A stretch of 8,645 nt of DNA from Alcaligenaceae bacterium (GTDB taxonomy: Bacteria; Pseudomonadota; Gammaproteobacteria; Burkholderiales; Burkholderiaceae_B): positions 1 through 8,645 of the forward strand of contig JAJUJN010000074.1 in assembly GCA_029265335.1 (NCBI GenBank), written 5' to 3'. The notes under the pieces were generated by a model. The model was not told where the DNA came from. It ran no database searches and worked only from the letters and a program-made list of their open reading frames with translations. Position numbers and translations under genes: made by a program. Shown here one piece after another: positions 1-6,033 of this stretch. Each line of letters opens with the position of its first letter. Position 1 is the stretch's first letter.

Positions 1-701
1 ACAAAGGCGAACAACAGCAACGTTTCGATGACGTCGAGCAGGCTCTTGAGCTTTTCTTTGGTGGAGGTTGCCGGCCCTCGAGGAGCCGACTCGGGCTTGC
101 GTCGACAGTAGATCCCGATGGTAGCGATGAACAACAAGGTGAGCAGCACCCCCGGCACGATGCCCGCCAGGAACAGCGCGAGAATGGATTGCTCAGTTTG
201 CACGCCAATCACGATCATGACCACGCTGGGCGGTATGACCGCCCCCAACGTGCCGCCCAGGGCTACGGTACCCGCGCTCAAGGCAGGCGCGTAACCGTAA
301 CGCTTCATCTCGGGAAGCGCGATCATGCCCATGGTGGCGCTGGCCGCAGCATTGGAACCACAAATGGTAGAAAAGCCTGCGGAAGCCACGATGGTTGACG
401 AAGCCAGGCCACCAGGCGAGTGGCCGAACCAGGTATAGGCCGCGGCGTATAACCTTTCGGTAACCCCCGAGCGATAGGCCAACTGGCCCATCAACACAAA
501 CAAGGGAATGACGCTGAGGCTGTAGGAGGCGAAGTTTTCCCAGACCGTAGTGGCAAGCAGATGAGTTGCCGAGCCTGCAGACAAGAGATAGGTGGTGCCC
601 AACACCCCGGCCAGCATCATGGCAAATGCAATGGGCATGCCCAGCACCATGAGCAGGAACATGCCGGCCAGGCCAATCAGGGCGACGTTTAGAGATTCCA
701 T
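1..701 (-). CDS. dctM: TRAP transporter large permease subunit DctM (partial, C-terminus beyond window)
   Basis: This is the large membrane subunit of a tripartite ATP-independent periplasmic (TRAP) transporter, which carries the ion-coupled translocation path in the inner membrane. The first 233 codons are present; family members are usually about 430 residues, so roughly the C-terminal half lies off the left edge. The reading frame is open throughout. Hydrophobic segments fit the family, with IPLFVLMG at about residues 65-72, a CGSNAAASATMG stretch at about 114-125 and LGAVIPPSV at about 152-160, the last resembling the conserved IPPS motif. The ATG at 701-699 is chosen because an in-frame TGA lies two codons upstream, so no longer start is possible. 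No good Shine-Dalgarno sequence precedes it. It follows dctQ after an unusually long 117-base gap. The substrate cannot be read from the sequence. Confidence 0.93.
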   Translation of the reverse strand, partial: MESLNVALIGLAGMFLLMVLGMPIAFAMMLAGVLGTTYLLSAGSATHLLATTVWENFASYSLSVIPLFVLMGQLAYRSGVTERLYAAAYTWFGHSPGGLASSTIVASAGFSTICGSNAAASATMGMIALPEMKRYGYAPALSAGTVALGGTLGAVIPPSVVMIVIGVQTEQSILALFLAGIVPGVLLTLLFIATIGIYCRRKPESAPRGPATSTKEKLKSLLDVIETLLLFAF

Positions 702-818
702 GAGGTTTCAGGATTCGATCGGATCAGCGCTGGGCCGAAGTCAGGAGAAGGCTCACTGGATGGTGCAACAAGAACGGGAAAACTCCGACCTGAGCACCGC
801 CGCAGCTGCACGTGGCTA

Positions 819-1382
819 CTACAGGGTGGCAGAGACATCTTCGCCAAACGCCAGCGGGTGAAACAACATGACCAGCGATTTGAGTGCGTCGACCAACAGC
901 GCCAAGGTGAGGCTGGCCAGCCCCAGCGTGAGAATGAGTACCCAGGGATAGACTATGAATCTAAGGGTTTCGGACAGCGAGCCCGTGGCCTTCTGCATGA
1001 GACCATAGCTCCCCACGTAATAGGTGACTGCAGCAATGAGCGCCAGCGAAAGCACAGCGGTAATGAGGCGCACCAGCGCGGCCGGGCGACCTCGCAAGTG
1101 GTCACTGACAATACTCATCGAGACGTGACCGTGGTGAACCTGCACATAGCCCAGGGCCAGACCCATGGACGCCGCTGCCAGCCAGCCCACCAATTCGTAG
1201 GTGCCGGCAATCTGCAGGCCGACGAGGCGCAGCAGGATGTCGAAAACCGTGATGAACATCATGGCCAGCAGCGCGATGGCAGCGACGCCGGCAAGCAGCC
1301 GGTTGACCCAGCGGCTTGCCTCGTCGAGCACCCGCACCGCAGCGGTTCCTGCAGAGGCTTCGGAACGAGTGCTCGTGTTCAT
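819..1382 (-). CDS. dctQ: TRAP transporter small permease subunit DctQ
   Basis: This is the small membrane subunit of the TRAP transporter, which pairs with DctM in the inner membrane and helps dock the periplasmic receptor. The protein has 187 residues, normal for the family. It shows four hydrophobic segments at about residues 29-52, 64-82, 101-125 and 143-168, with a VFDILLRLVG stretch after the first and EL near residue 63, as is common in DctQ proteins. The ATG overlaps the dctP stop codon (ATGA, 4 shared bases), which implies translational coupling to the receptor gene. The sequence is poorly conserved in this family, so the assignment rests on size, membrane layout and its place between dctP and dctM. 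Confidence 0.9.
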   Translation of the reverse strand: MNTSTRSEASAGTAAVRVLDEASRWVNRLLAGVAAIALLAMMFITVFDILLRLVGLQIAGTYELVGWLAAASMGLALGYVQVHHGHVSMSIVSDHLRGRPAALVRLITAVLSLALIAAVTYYVGSYGLMQKATGSLSETLRFIVYPWVLILTLGLASLTLALLVDALKSLVMLFHPLAFGEDVSATL

Positions 1383-2401
1383 TGTTGGTCTCGCAACTCG
1401 ACAACACGTTCGATGTACTCACTGCCGGGCAGACCACGTTTGTTGGCCTCTTCGATCCACTGATTGACCAGCGGTTCGAGCTTGGCATCCCACTCGGCGT
1501 ATTCGTCGTCGGAGAGCTCGACGATCTGGAGCCCGTGCTCGTCGGCCGACCACTTCAATGCACCCTGAACGTTCTCAACGTCGTGGTAGTGGCCCGTCCA
1601 GGCGTGCATTTCGTCGCCCAGCTCCTCAATGACCTGCTTGACGTCGTCGGGCAGTTTTTCGAAGCGGTTTTTGTCCATCACCGCGGCAAACGTGGTAACT
1701 ACCATGGGATAGTCGGTGACGTACTTGAGGCTTTCAGCGAGACGGAAATCCTGCAGCACTTCACGCGAGGTCATGACGCCATCCACCACGCCCGTTTGTA
1801 CGGCCTGCGGCACTTCGGGCATGGCCATGCCCACTGCAGACCCGCCCAGCGCGTTGATGACCGGCACCCCACTACCCGTAGCTCTTACGCGCATGCCGTC
1901 GAGATCGTCGCTGCTGCGCACCGCCTCGCGAGTCATGAGGTAGCCCGGCTCGGAGGTGAACATGGCAATGACCTTGTATTGCTCGAACTCTTTAGGCTCG
2001 AACTCGTTGGTGACTTCCCAGAGCACCCGGCTGGCCGTGGTGGCGTCGGGAAATGCCAACGGCAGCGCCATGCCTGCCGTGAGCGGGAAGCGGCCCGGGT
2101 CGTAAGAGGGCGCCGACAGGCCGATGTCGGTAACGCCCATGGTGACGCCTTCCCACATTTCGCGGGCGCCCAACAGCGTGCCGCCAGCGTAGGTATCGAC
2201 CTTGACCTTGCCGTCGGTGCGCTTTTCGAGCTCTTTGGCCCACTGCATCATTTGCTGGCCGGGAAACGTGCCTTCAGGAGCAAAGAAGGCATATTTGAGC
2301 GTGATGTCGGCAGCCGAGGCCGAGGTAGCAAGCCCGAAAGACAGTGCAGCTGCCGAAAAGGCTGCTGCAACGGCATGGCGAGTGAAACGGGAACGATTCA
2401 T
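1379..2401 (-). CDS. dctP: TRAP transporter periplasmic solute-binding protein DctP
   Basis: This is the periplasmic receptor that captures the substrate and delivers it to DctQM. It has 340 residues, the usual size. An N-terminal signal peptide ends with an Ala-rich region and a likely cleavage after SASA at residue 30, leaving a mature protein that starts ADITLKYAFF. GMRVRATGSG at residues 169-178 matches the conserved DctP segment; Arg173 in it is the likely residue that binds a substrate carboxylate, by analogy with characterised TRAP receptors. The start is supported by the signal peptide and by a Shine-Dalgarno AGGAG at 2414-2410, eight bases upstream. It is first in the operon, and its stop overlaps the dctQ start. 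An organic acid ligand is likely from the family, but which acid is unknown. DctP is used as the general family name; a C4-dicarboxylate substrate is not implied. Confidence 0.95.
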   Translation of the reverse strand: MNRSRFTRHAVAAAFSAAALSFGLATSASAADITLKYAFFAPEGTFPGQQMMQWAKELEKRTDGKVKVDTYAGGTLLGAREMWEGVTMGVTDIGLSAPSYDPGRFPLTAGMALPLAFPDATTASRVLWEVTNEFEPKEFEQYKVIAMFTSEPGYLMTREAVRSSDDLDGMRVRATGSGVPVINALGGSAVGMAMPEVPQAVQTGVVDGVMTSREVLQDFRLAESLKYVTDYPMVVTTFAAVMDKNRFEKLPDDVKQVIEELGDEMHAWTGHYHDVENVQGALKWSADEHGLQIVELSDDEYAEWDAKLEPLVNQWIEEANKRGLPGSEYIERVVELRDQQ

Positions 2402-2408
2402 GACGTTG

Positions 2409-2415
2409 TCTCCTG
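2409..2415 (-). promoter_or_regulatory. Shine-Dalgarno site of dctP
   Basis: On the minus strand the bases read CAGGAGA, eight bases before the dctP ATG. This is close to the consensus. It supports 2401 as the start and makes dctP the best-initiated gene of the TRAP operon, as expected for a receptor needed in excess. Confidence 0.75.
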
Positions 2416-2575
2416 TCCTAAAGTGTCAGGTACTGCACTGCCGGCAGAGGTAATTTCGAGGCGGTTCACGCTGCGCGGCGCGCCCTCACGTGAGCCTACC
2501 CGAAAAGCGGCGAAATCACGATCAAATTCATGCGCTCCGATGCTGGGGAAAACCCCTGCCGCTGAGTGGTACGGG

Positions 2576-2605
2576 GTTGTACGGCTCACAAAACATTGCT
2601 TTCAA
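2576..2605 (-). promoter_or_regulatory. Candidate sigma-70-type promoter for the TRAP operon
   Basis: On the minus strand TTGAAA (2605-2600) is followed after 18 bases by TACAAC (2581-2576), matching 5 of 6 and 4 of 6 consensus positions. Transcription would start near 2569 and give a leader of roughly 170 bases before dctP. The -35 part overlaps the left arm of the inverted repeat at 2600-2620, so a repressor bound there would block it. This is a pattern match only. Confidence 0.3.
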
Positions 2606-2620
2606 TTGAATATATTGAAA
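2600..2620. repeat. AT-rich inverted repeat, possible operator
   Basis: TTTCAAT (2600-2606) and ATTGAAA (2614-2620) are perfect inverted copies separated by seven bases. The two-fold symmetry and AT-rich centre suit a binding site for a dimeric regulator. It overlaps the candidate leftward promoter. No specific regulator family can be named. Confidence 0.4.
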
Positions 2621-2623
2621 AGT

Positions 2624-2640
2624 CATGCGAGTGACGCATG
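2624..2640. repeat. CATGCG inverted repeat, possible operator
   Basis: CATGCG (2624-2629) and CGCATG (2635-2640) form a perfect 6-base dyad with a five-base centre (AGTGA). It begins four bases after the AT-rich dyad. GntR-type regulators often control TRAP operons and bind short dyads of this size, but the match to any known site is not specific. Confidence 0.4.
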
Positions 2641-2688
2641 CTAACAAGCCTGTCGTACCGCCACAATCCACATTTGGCAAGTTCGACC

Positions 2689-2702
2689 TCAGGCATTCCT
2701 GA
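2689..2702. repeat. TCAGG/CCTGA dyad next to a TTGACA element
   Basis: TCAGG (2689-2693) and CCTGA (2698-2702) are perfect inverted copies around CATT. The dyad ends two bases before the TTGACA at 2704-2709, where a bound protein could touch RNA polymerase at a kynA promoter. The arms are short, so chance is a real possibility. Confidence 0.3.
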
Positions 2703-2746
2703 ATTGACAAACGCAGGAAACATATTGCAAACCTTGTGCATCAAAT

Positions 2747-2766
2747 GTGTCGGAGAAAACCGACAC
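2747..2766 (+). repeat. Hairpin in the probable kynA leader
   Basis: GTGTCGG (2747-2753) and CCGACAC (2760-2766) form a perfect 7-bp stem with loop AGAAAA. A second, weaker pairing, CACCC (2767-2771) with GGGTG (2781-2785), follows directly. Both would lie in the 5' untranslated leader if transcription starts near 2735 or earlier. No run of T follows, so neither looks like an intrinsic terminator, and no Trp-rich leader peptide is visible. Confidence 0.35.
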
Positions 2767-2809
2767 CACCCCTTGCGCACGGGTGTTACCTTGCAGCGCA
2801 TCCGACCTG

Positions 2810-2814
2810 AGGAG
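2810..2814 (+). promoter_or_regulatory. Shine-Dalgarno site that fixes the kynA start
   Basis: AGGAG lies seven bases before the ATG at 2822. The same frame stays open upstream to a GTG at 2747. That GTG sits in the hairpin stem, has no ribosome binding site, and would add 25 residues with no place in the family. This site therefore decides for the ATG at 2822. Confidence 0.8.
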
Positions 2815-2821
2815 ACCCATC

Positions 2822-3694
2822 ATGACCACCCCCAACAATCCCACGCAATCTAAGCTTGGCGCTACTGAGCGCATCGTGCATGAAGAATCGGCCCAGCTCG
2901 ACTTCGACGGTCGCATGAGTTACGGGGATTACCTCCAGCTCGATGCAGTGCTCAACGCTCAAAAGCCGCTTTCGCCCGACCACAACGAAATGCTGTTCAT
3001 CATTCAACACCAGACCAGCGAACTCTGGATGAAGCTGATGCTGCATGAGCTGCGGGCCGCGGTCGGCAAAGTGCGTGATGATCAAATGGCGCCCGCCTTC
3101 AAGATGCTTGCCCGCGTATCGCGCATCATGGAACAACTGGTTCACGCTTGGGACGTGCTCGCCACCATGACGCCACCGGAATACACGGCCATTCGTCCGT
3201 ACTTGGGGCAATCAAGCGGTTTTCAGAGCTGGCAGTATCGGTGCATCGAGTTCGCCCTGGGCAACAAGAACGCGGCCATGCTCAAGCCGCATGCCCACCG
3301 TCAAGATATCCACGCGATCGTGAAGGAGGCCTTCGAAGCCCCTTCCCTCTACGACGAAAGCCTGCGGTTGCTCGCGCGACGCGGCCTTGCCATACCAGAC
3401 AGTTACCTCAATCGCGACTGGCGTGAGCCCTATGTGGCCAACCCCGAAGTGGAAGCGGCCTGGATCGAGGTATATCGCAACCCCAAACAATATTGGGAAC
3501 TCTATGAACTGGGTGAAGAGCTCGCCGACCTCGAAGACGCCTTCCGGCTCTGGCGTTTTCGCCATGTGACCACGGTAGAGCGCATCATCGGCTTCAAGCG
3601 GGGTACCGGCGGCACGGGCGGCGTGAGCTATCTGCGCAAGATGCTCGACGTTGTACTTTTCCCAGAGATCTGGTCGCTGCGCACCGCACTCTGA
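2822..3694 (+). CDS. kynA: Tryptophan 2,3-dioxygenase
   Basis: This cytoplasmic haem enzyme opens the indole ring of L-tryptophan with O2 to give N-formylkynurenine, the first step of the kynurenine pathway. The protein has 290 residues, close to known bacterial forms. Compared from memory with the Xanthomonas campestris enzyme, the numbering is shifted by eight and all key positions match: Phe59, His63 (active-site base region), Tyr121, Arg125 (substrate carboxylate), Leu128, Ser132, His248 (proximal haem ligand, in [12 protein letters not shown]) and Thr262 (in [11 protein letters not shown]). An active enzyme is expected. Start choice rests on the AGGAG seven bases upstream. kynB and kynU, often next to kynA in proteobacteria, are absent from the window. 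The gene lies 149 bases upstream of an amino acid ABC operon on the same strand. Confidence 0.97.
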   Translation: MTTPNNPTQSKLGATERIVHEESAQLDFDGRMSYGDYLQLDAVLNAQKPLSPDHNEMLFIIQHQTSELWMKLMLHELRAAVGKVRDDQMAPAFKMLARVSRIMEQLVHAWDVLATMTPPEYTAIRPYLGQSSGFQSWQYRCIEFALGNKNAAMLKPHAHRQDIHAIVKEAFEAPSLYDESLRLLARRGLAIPDSYLNRDWREPYVANPEVEAAWIEVYRNPKQYWELYELGEELADLEDAFRLWRFRHVTTVERIIGFKRGTGGTGGVSYLRKMLDVVLFPEIWSLRTAL

Positions 3695-3731
3695 GCTCGG
3701 TTGCCCGCGGGTTGCGGCGCATTACCCAACC

Positions 3732-3764
3732 GGGTGTGACGGGCCACTGACCCCCGTCACACTC
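3732..3764 (+). terminator. Strong hairpin downstream of kynA, terminator without a T-run
   Basis: GTGTGACGGG (3734-3743) pairs perfectly with CCCGTCACAC (3753-3762). A G-T pair and a G-C pair can extend the stem to 3732/3764, and the loop has nine bases. It lies 37 bases after the kynA stop. No T-run follows on either strand, so it is a poor classical intrinsic terminator. It may mark a 3' end, slow mRNA decay, or only weaken read-through into the ABC operon. Confidence 0.45.
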
Positions 3765-3781
3765 CCAAGCCCGAAAAGAGT

Positions 3782-3801
3782 CTGCTACCATCCGTTAGCA
3801 G
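3782..3801. repeat. CTGCTA/TAGCAG dyad upstream of the ABC operon
   Basis: CTGCTA (3782-3787) and TAGCAG (3796-3801) are perfect inverted copies separated by eight bases. The dyad lies about 42 bases before the receptor start, after the hairpin, where a promoter or operator for the ABC operon would be expected. No convincing -35/-10 pair could be assigned here. Confidence 0.3.
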
Positions 3802-3843
3802 GTTCAGCGGTACCTTCCTCAATCCACTCGTCAGCGACCCATC

Positions 3844-4587
3844 ATGCGACGCATCACCGCACTTCTCGGCATCACCCTGCTCGTTCTGGCCGGCTGCTCC
3901 TCCAAAGATACCGACAACGTCATCAAGGTTGCCGTCACGCCAGCATCGCCGCCCAATCTAGACGAAGACAACGGCCGCACCGTCGGTCTCGACCTCGAAC
4001 TCTTCGAAGGCTATTGCGAAGCTCGCGGCTGCACTCTTGAACTTACCGCCTACGATTGGCAAGGCATGCTGGGCGCAGTGGTGAGCAATCAGGTCGATGT
4101 CGCCTTTTCGGCCATCTCCATCACCGATGCTCGCAAAGAGGTCATGGACTTCTCGCAGCCGTATATGGAGAACACCTGGAATCTGGTGGGCCTCAACAGC
4201 CGCAATATCCAGATCGACGACCTCTCCGAGCTCAAGCAGTACACCATCGGCTATCCACGCGGCATGGCCTACAGCGACTTCATCCGCACTGATCTCGAGC
4301 CCAAAGGCATTTACAGTCTGGATCAGGTCAAGCTCTACCCGTCTTACAACGAGGTGTTGGCCGATCTGCAGAACGGTAATCTCGATCTGGCCTTTCTCGA
4401 TGGCACGGTGGCGTCGGTTTACCGCAAAACCCTGCCCATCAGCGATGTCTGGGTGTTCTCGGGCTTCGATCGCTTCGGCTTCGCCTTCCCCAAAGGCAGT
4501 GAGCTGCGCGAAGATGTCGATCAATACCTCAGCAACGAACTTTCGCCCGAAGATCGCCAGGCCCTGATCGATAAATGGCTGAATTGA
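3844..4587 (+). CDS. Amino acid ABC transporter substrate-binding lipoprotein (SBP_bac_3 type)
   Basis: This is the receptor of an amino acid ABC importer, of the bacterial family 3 periplasmic binding fold. The 247-residue precursor has a short basic and hydrophobic leader ending in the lipobox LAGC, so signal peptidase II would cut before Cys18, which carries the lipid anchor. The family pattern is clear: VGLDLELFEGYCEARG (47-62), DVAFSAISITDARK (85-98) and MDFSQPY (101-107). Arg97 is the likely ligand carboxylate-binding residue, and Asp186 in LDLAFLDG the likely amine-binding residue, so an alpha-amino acid ligand is plausible. Cys58 and Cys63 could form a disulfide. No clear Shine-Dalgarno precedes the ATG, but the signal peptide fixes the start. 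It is the first gene of a four-gene operon. Ligand specificity is unknown; tryptophan or a relative is a guess from kynA next door. Confidence 0.93.
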   Translation: MRRITALLGITLLVLAGCSSKDTDNVIKVAVTPASPPNLDEDNGRTVGLDLELFEGYCEARGCTLELTAYDWQGMLGAVVSNQVDVAFSAISITDARKEVMDFSQPYMENTWNLVGLNSRNIQIDDLSELKQYTIGYPRGMAYSDFIRTDLEPKGIYSLDQVKLYPSYNEVLADLQNGNLDLAFLDGTVASVYRKTLPISDVWVFSGFDRFGFAFPKGSELREDVDQYLSNELSPEDRQALIDKWLN

Positions 4588-4588
4588 A

Positions 4589-4604
4589 CCTGGCTTGAGC
4601 CGGG
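4589..4604 (+). repeat. Small stem-loop between receptor and first permease genes
   Basis: CCTGGC (4589-4594) pairs with GCCGGG (4599-4604), with one G-T pair and loop TTGA. It starts two bases after the receptor stop and ends four bases before the AGGG ribosome binding site of the permease. Stem-loops at this place in other importer operons (such as malE-malF) help keep receptor mRNA abundant relative to the membrane parts. That role here is inferred from position. Confidence 0.45.
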
Positions 4605-4617
4605 CACAGGGTGAGCA

Positions 4618-5271
4618 ATGGATTTCATGCAAATCCTGGCGCTGCTGTTCAAGGGCACGGGCTATACGGTGATGGTCACGGTGGCGTGCAGCGCCACCGG
4701 CATGCTCGTGGGCTTGGCAATCGCCATGCTCTACCGACTGGGCTGGCGTCCGCTGCAGCCTTTGCTGCGAGCATTCACCTACGTGTTTCGGGGCTTGCCC
4801 GTCCTGGTATTGCTGTTCATCGTATTTTTTGGCTTGCCCAATCTGGGTCTGCGCTTGCCGCCCCTGGTGTCGATGATGCTGAGCCTGGGCGTGATCGCGG
4901 GCGCCTATCTGGCTGAAGTCTTTCGCGGCGCCCTCGATTCGGTCGACCGCAACGAAATTCTTGCGGCCGAAGCCATGGGCATGAGCCGCATGCAAATCCT
5001 GAGGCACATCGAGCTGCCGCAAATGCTGCGCTTTGCCGTACCGGGCATGATCAACGAGTTCACCACCGTTCTCAAATACTCGCCATTCGCCTACACCGTG
5101 GGCATCCCCGACGTCATGAAACAAGCCATGGCCTTGTCGGCCGCTACGCTGCGCGGGGTGGAAATCTACCTGGCCGTGGGGCTGTTGTATTTCGCGATCT
5201 ACAAAATCCTGGTGTCGGGTATTTGGGCGCTAGAAAAGCGCTTTCGCGTGCCAGGCCTCACCGACCATTGA
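4618..5271 (+). CDS. Amino acid ABC transporter permease (HisM/HisQ type), first copy
   Basis: This inner-membrane subunit forms half of the translocation channel of the importer. It has 217 residues, standard for the polar amino acid permease family, with several hydrophobic segments. Family signs are FRGLPVLVLLF (57-67), GAYLAEVFRGAL (95-106) and the EAA loop that contacts the ATPase, EAMGMSRMQILRHIELPQ (118-135). Where many relatives have KDTSL after this loop, this protein has LKYSPFAYTVG (152-162). AGGG at 4608-4611 lies six bases before the ATG. The gap after the receptor gene is 30 bases with a stem-loop, and the ATPase starts three bases after its stop. It probably pairs with the second permease as a heterodimer. 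Confidence 0.94.
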   Translation: MDFMQILALLFKGTGYTVMVTVACSATGMLVGLAIAMLYRLGWRPLQPLLRAFTYVFRGLPVLVLLFIVFFGLPNLGLRLPPLVSMMLSLGVIAGAYLAEVFRGALDSVDRNEILAAEAMGMSRMQILRHIELPQMLRFAVPGMINEFTTVLKYSPFAYTVGIPDVMKQAMALSAATLRGVEIYLAVGLLYFAIYKILVSGIWALEKRFRVPGLTDH

Positions 5272-5274
5272 GCC

Positions 5275-6033
5275 ATGACCTTACTTTCCGTACGCAACCT
5301 GACCATGACTTTCGAGGGCCGAAACGCCCTCGATGGCGTGAGCTTCGATCTCGACGAGGGTGAGCTCAAGGTAGTGATGGGGCCCTCTGGCTCCGGCAAG
5401 TCCACGCTGTTGCGCTGCCTGAATCGGCTCTCCACCCCCACCTCCGGCACCATCATTTTCCAAGGCGAAGACGTGCTGCGCGCCGACACCGACGTACGGG
5501 CCTTGCGCCAGCGCATCGGCTTCGTCTTTCAGCATTTCGCGCTGTATCGTCACCTCACTGCGCTGCAGAACATCACTCTGGGCCTGCGCAAGCTGCGCGG
5601 CATGTCGATGGCTCAGGCCGACGAGCGTGCGCTGCACGAGTTGCAGCGCATGAATATGGTAGAGCATGCGCGCAAGTACCCTAGTCAGTTGTCGGGCGGG
5701 CAAAAGCAACGGGTTGCCATCGCCCGCGCCCTGGCGATGGACCCGGCCGTGTTGTTTTTCGACGAACCTACTTCGGCCCTGGACCCGCTCATGGCCCGAG
5801 AGGTGGTGAACATTCTGCAACAGCTGCGGCACGACGGTGTGTCGATGCTGTGCGTTACCCACGACCTCACGCTGGCCCGAGCCGTGGGCCGGCGCATGCT
5901 GTTTCTCGACCAGGGTCGCATCCTGCTTGAGGGCGACGCCGACGACCTCTTCGACCAGCATGCCGATGCGCGCGTACGTGCATTCTTTCAGCGGGAACGC
6001 CATGAGCGTGCCCCGCAGGTGGTGAACGTGTGA
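5275..6033 (+). CDS. Amino acid ABC transporter ATP-binding protein (HisP/GlnQ type)
   Basis: This cytoplasmic ATPase powers the importer. It has 252 residues and all catalytic motifs: Walker A GPSGSGKST (36-44), Q-loop Gln86 in FVFQHFALYRHLT, signature LSGGQKQR (139-146), Walker B VLFFDEP (159-165) with Asp163 and Glu164, D-loop SALD (167-170) and switch His196 in VTHD. A family-typical insert around DTDVRALRQRIGFVFQ supports the polar amino acid class. There is no clear Shine-Dalgarno, and the start is three bases after the upstream stop, so translation is probably coupled. Its stop overlaps the start of the second permease. An intact, active ATPase is expected; the sequence does not tell which amino acid is moved. 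Confidence 0.97.
   Translation: MTLLSVRNLTMTFEGRNALDGVSFDLDEGELKVVMGPSGSGKSTLLRCLNRLSTPTSGTIIFQGEDVLRADTDVRALRQRIGFVFQHFALYRHLTALQNITLGLRKLRGMSMAQADERALHELQRMNMVEHARKYPSQLSGGQKQRVAIARALAMDPAVLFFDEPTSALDPLMAREVVNILQQLRHDGVSMLCVTHDLTLARAVGRRMLFLDQGRILLEGDADDLFDQHADARVRAFFQRERHERAPQVVNV

Larger units (their letters stand above)
2402..2821. promoter_or_regulatory. Divergent control region between the TRAP operon and kynA
   Basis: This 420-base stretch has no convincing gene; the short open frames in it lack ribosome binding sites and recognisable protein features. It must hold the promoters for the TRAP operon (leftward) and kynA (rightward). The middle part, about 2585-2625, is more AT-rich than its surroundings. 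Several perfect inverted repeats lie between 2600 and 2766 and are listed separately. A GGGGAAAACCCC dyad is at 2545-2556. A perfect TTGACA at 2704-2709 could be a -35 element for kynA, but the best -10 candidate at normal spacing (TGCAAA, 2726-2731) is poor. No regulator gene is next to the region. Confidence 0.6.

Noticed and set aside
1316..2644. A 442-codon open frame on the plus strand opposite dctP
   Set aside because: It is antisense to dctP, which has a signal peptide, family motifs and a ribosome binding site. The antisense product is rich in His, Arg and Gly without domains. Long antisense frames are common in GC-rich genes.
2675..2695. A possible sigma-54 promoter (TTGGCAAG followed by a GC element) before kynA
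   Set aside because: The GG part fits, but the -12 element TTGC is absent at the required distance.
2636..2801. Short open frames in the TRAP-kynA intergenic region as small genes or a Trp leader peptide
   Set aside because: None has a Shine-Dalgarno site at its start, and none shows clustered Trp codons ahead of a terminator hairpin.
2747..2821. A 25-residue N-terminal extension of KynA starting at GTG 2747
   Set aside because: The GTG has no ribosome binding site and lies in a hairpin stem, whereas the ATG at 2822 has AGGAG at ideal spacing and gives a family-typical N-terminus.
3958..5124. A 388-codon open frame on the minus strand opposite the ABC receptor and permease
   Set aside because: It spans two well-supported genes and the gap between them, and its His- and Gln-rich product resembles no family. 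It is a by-product of codon bias.
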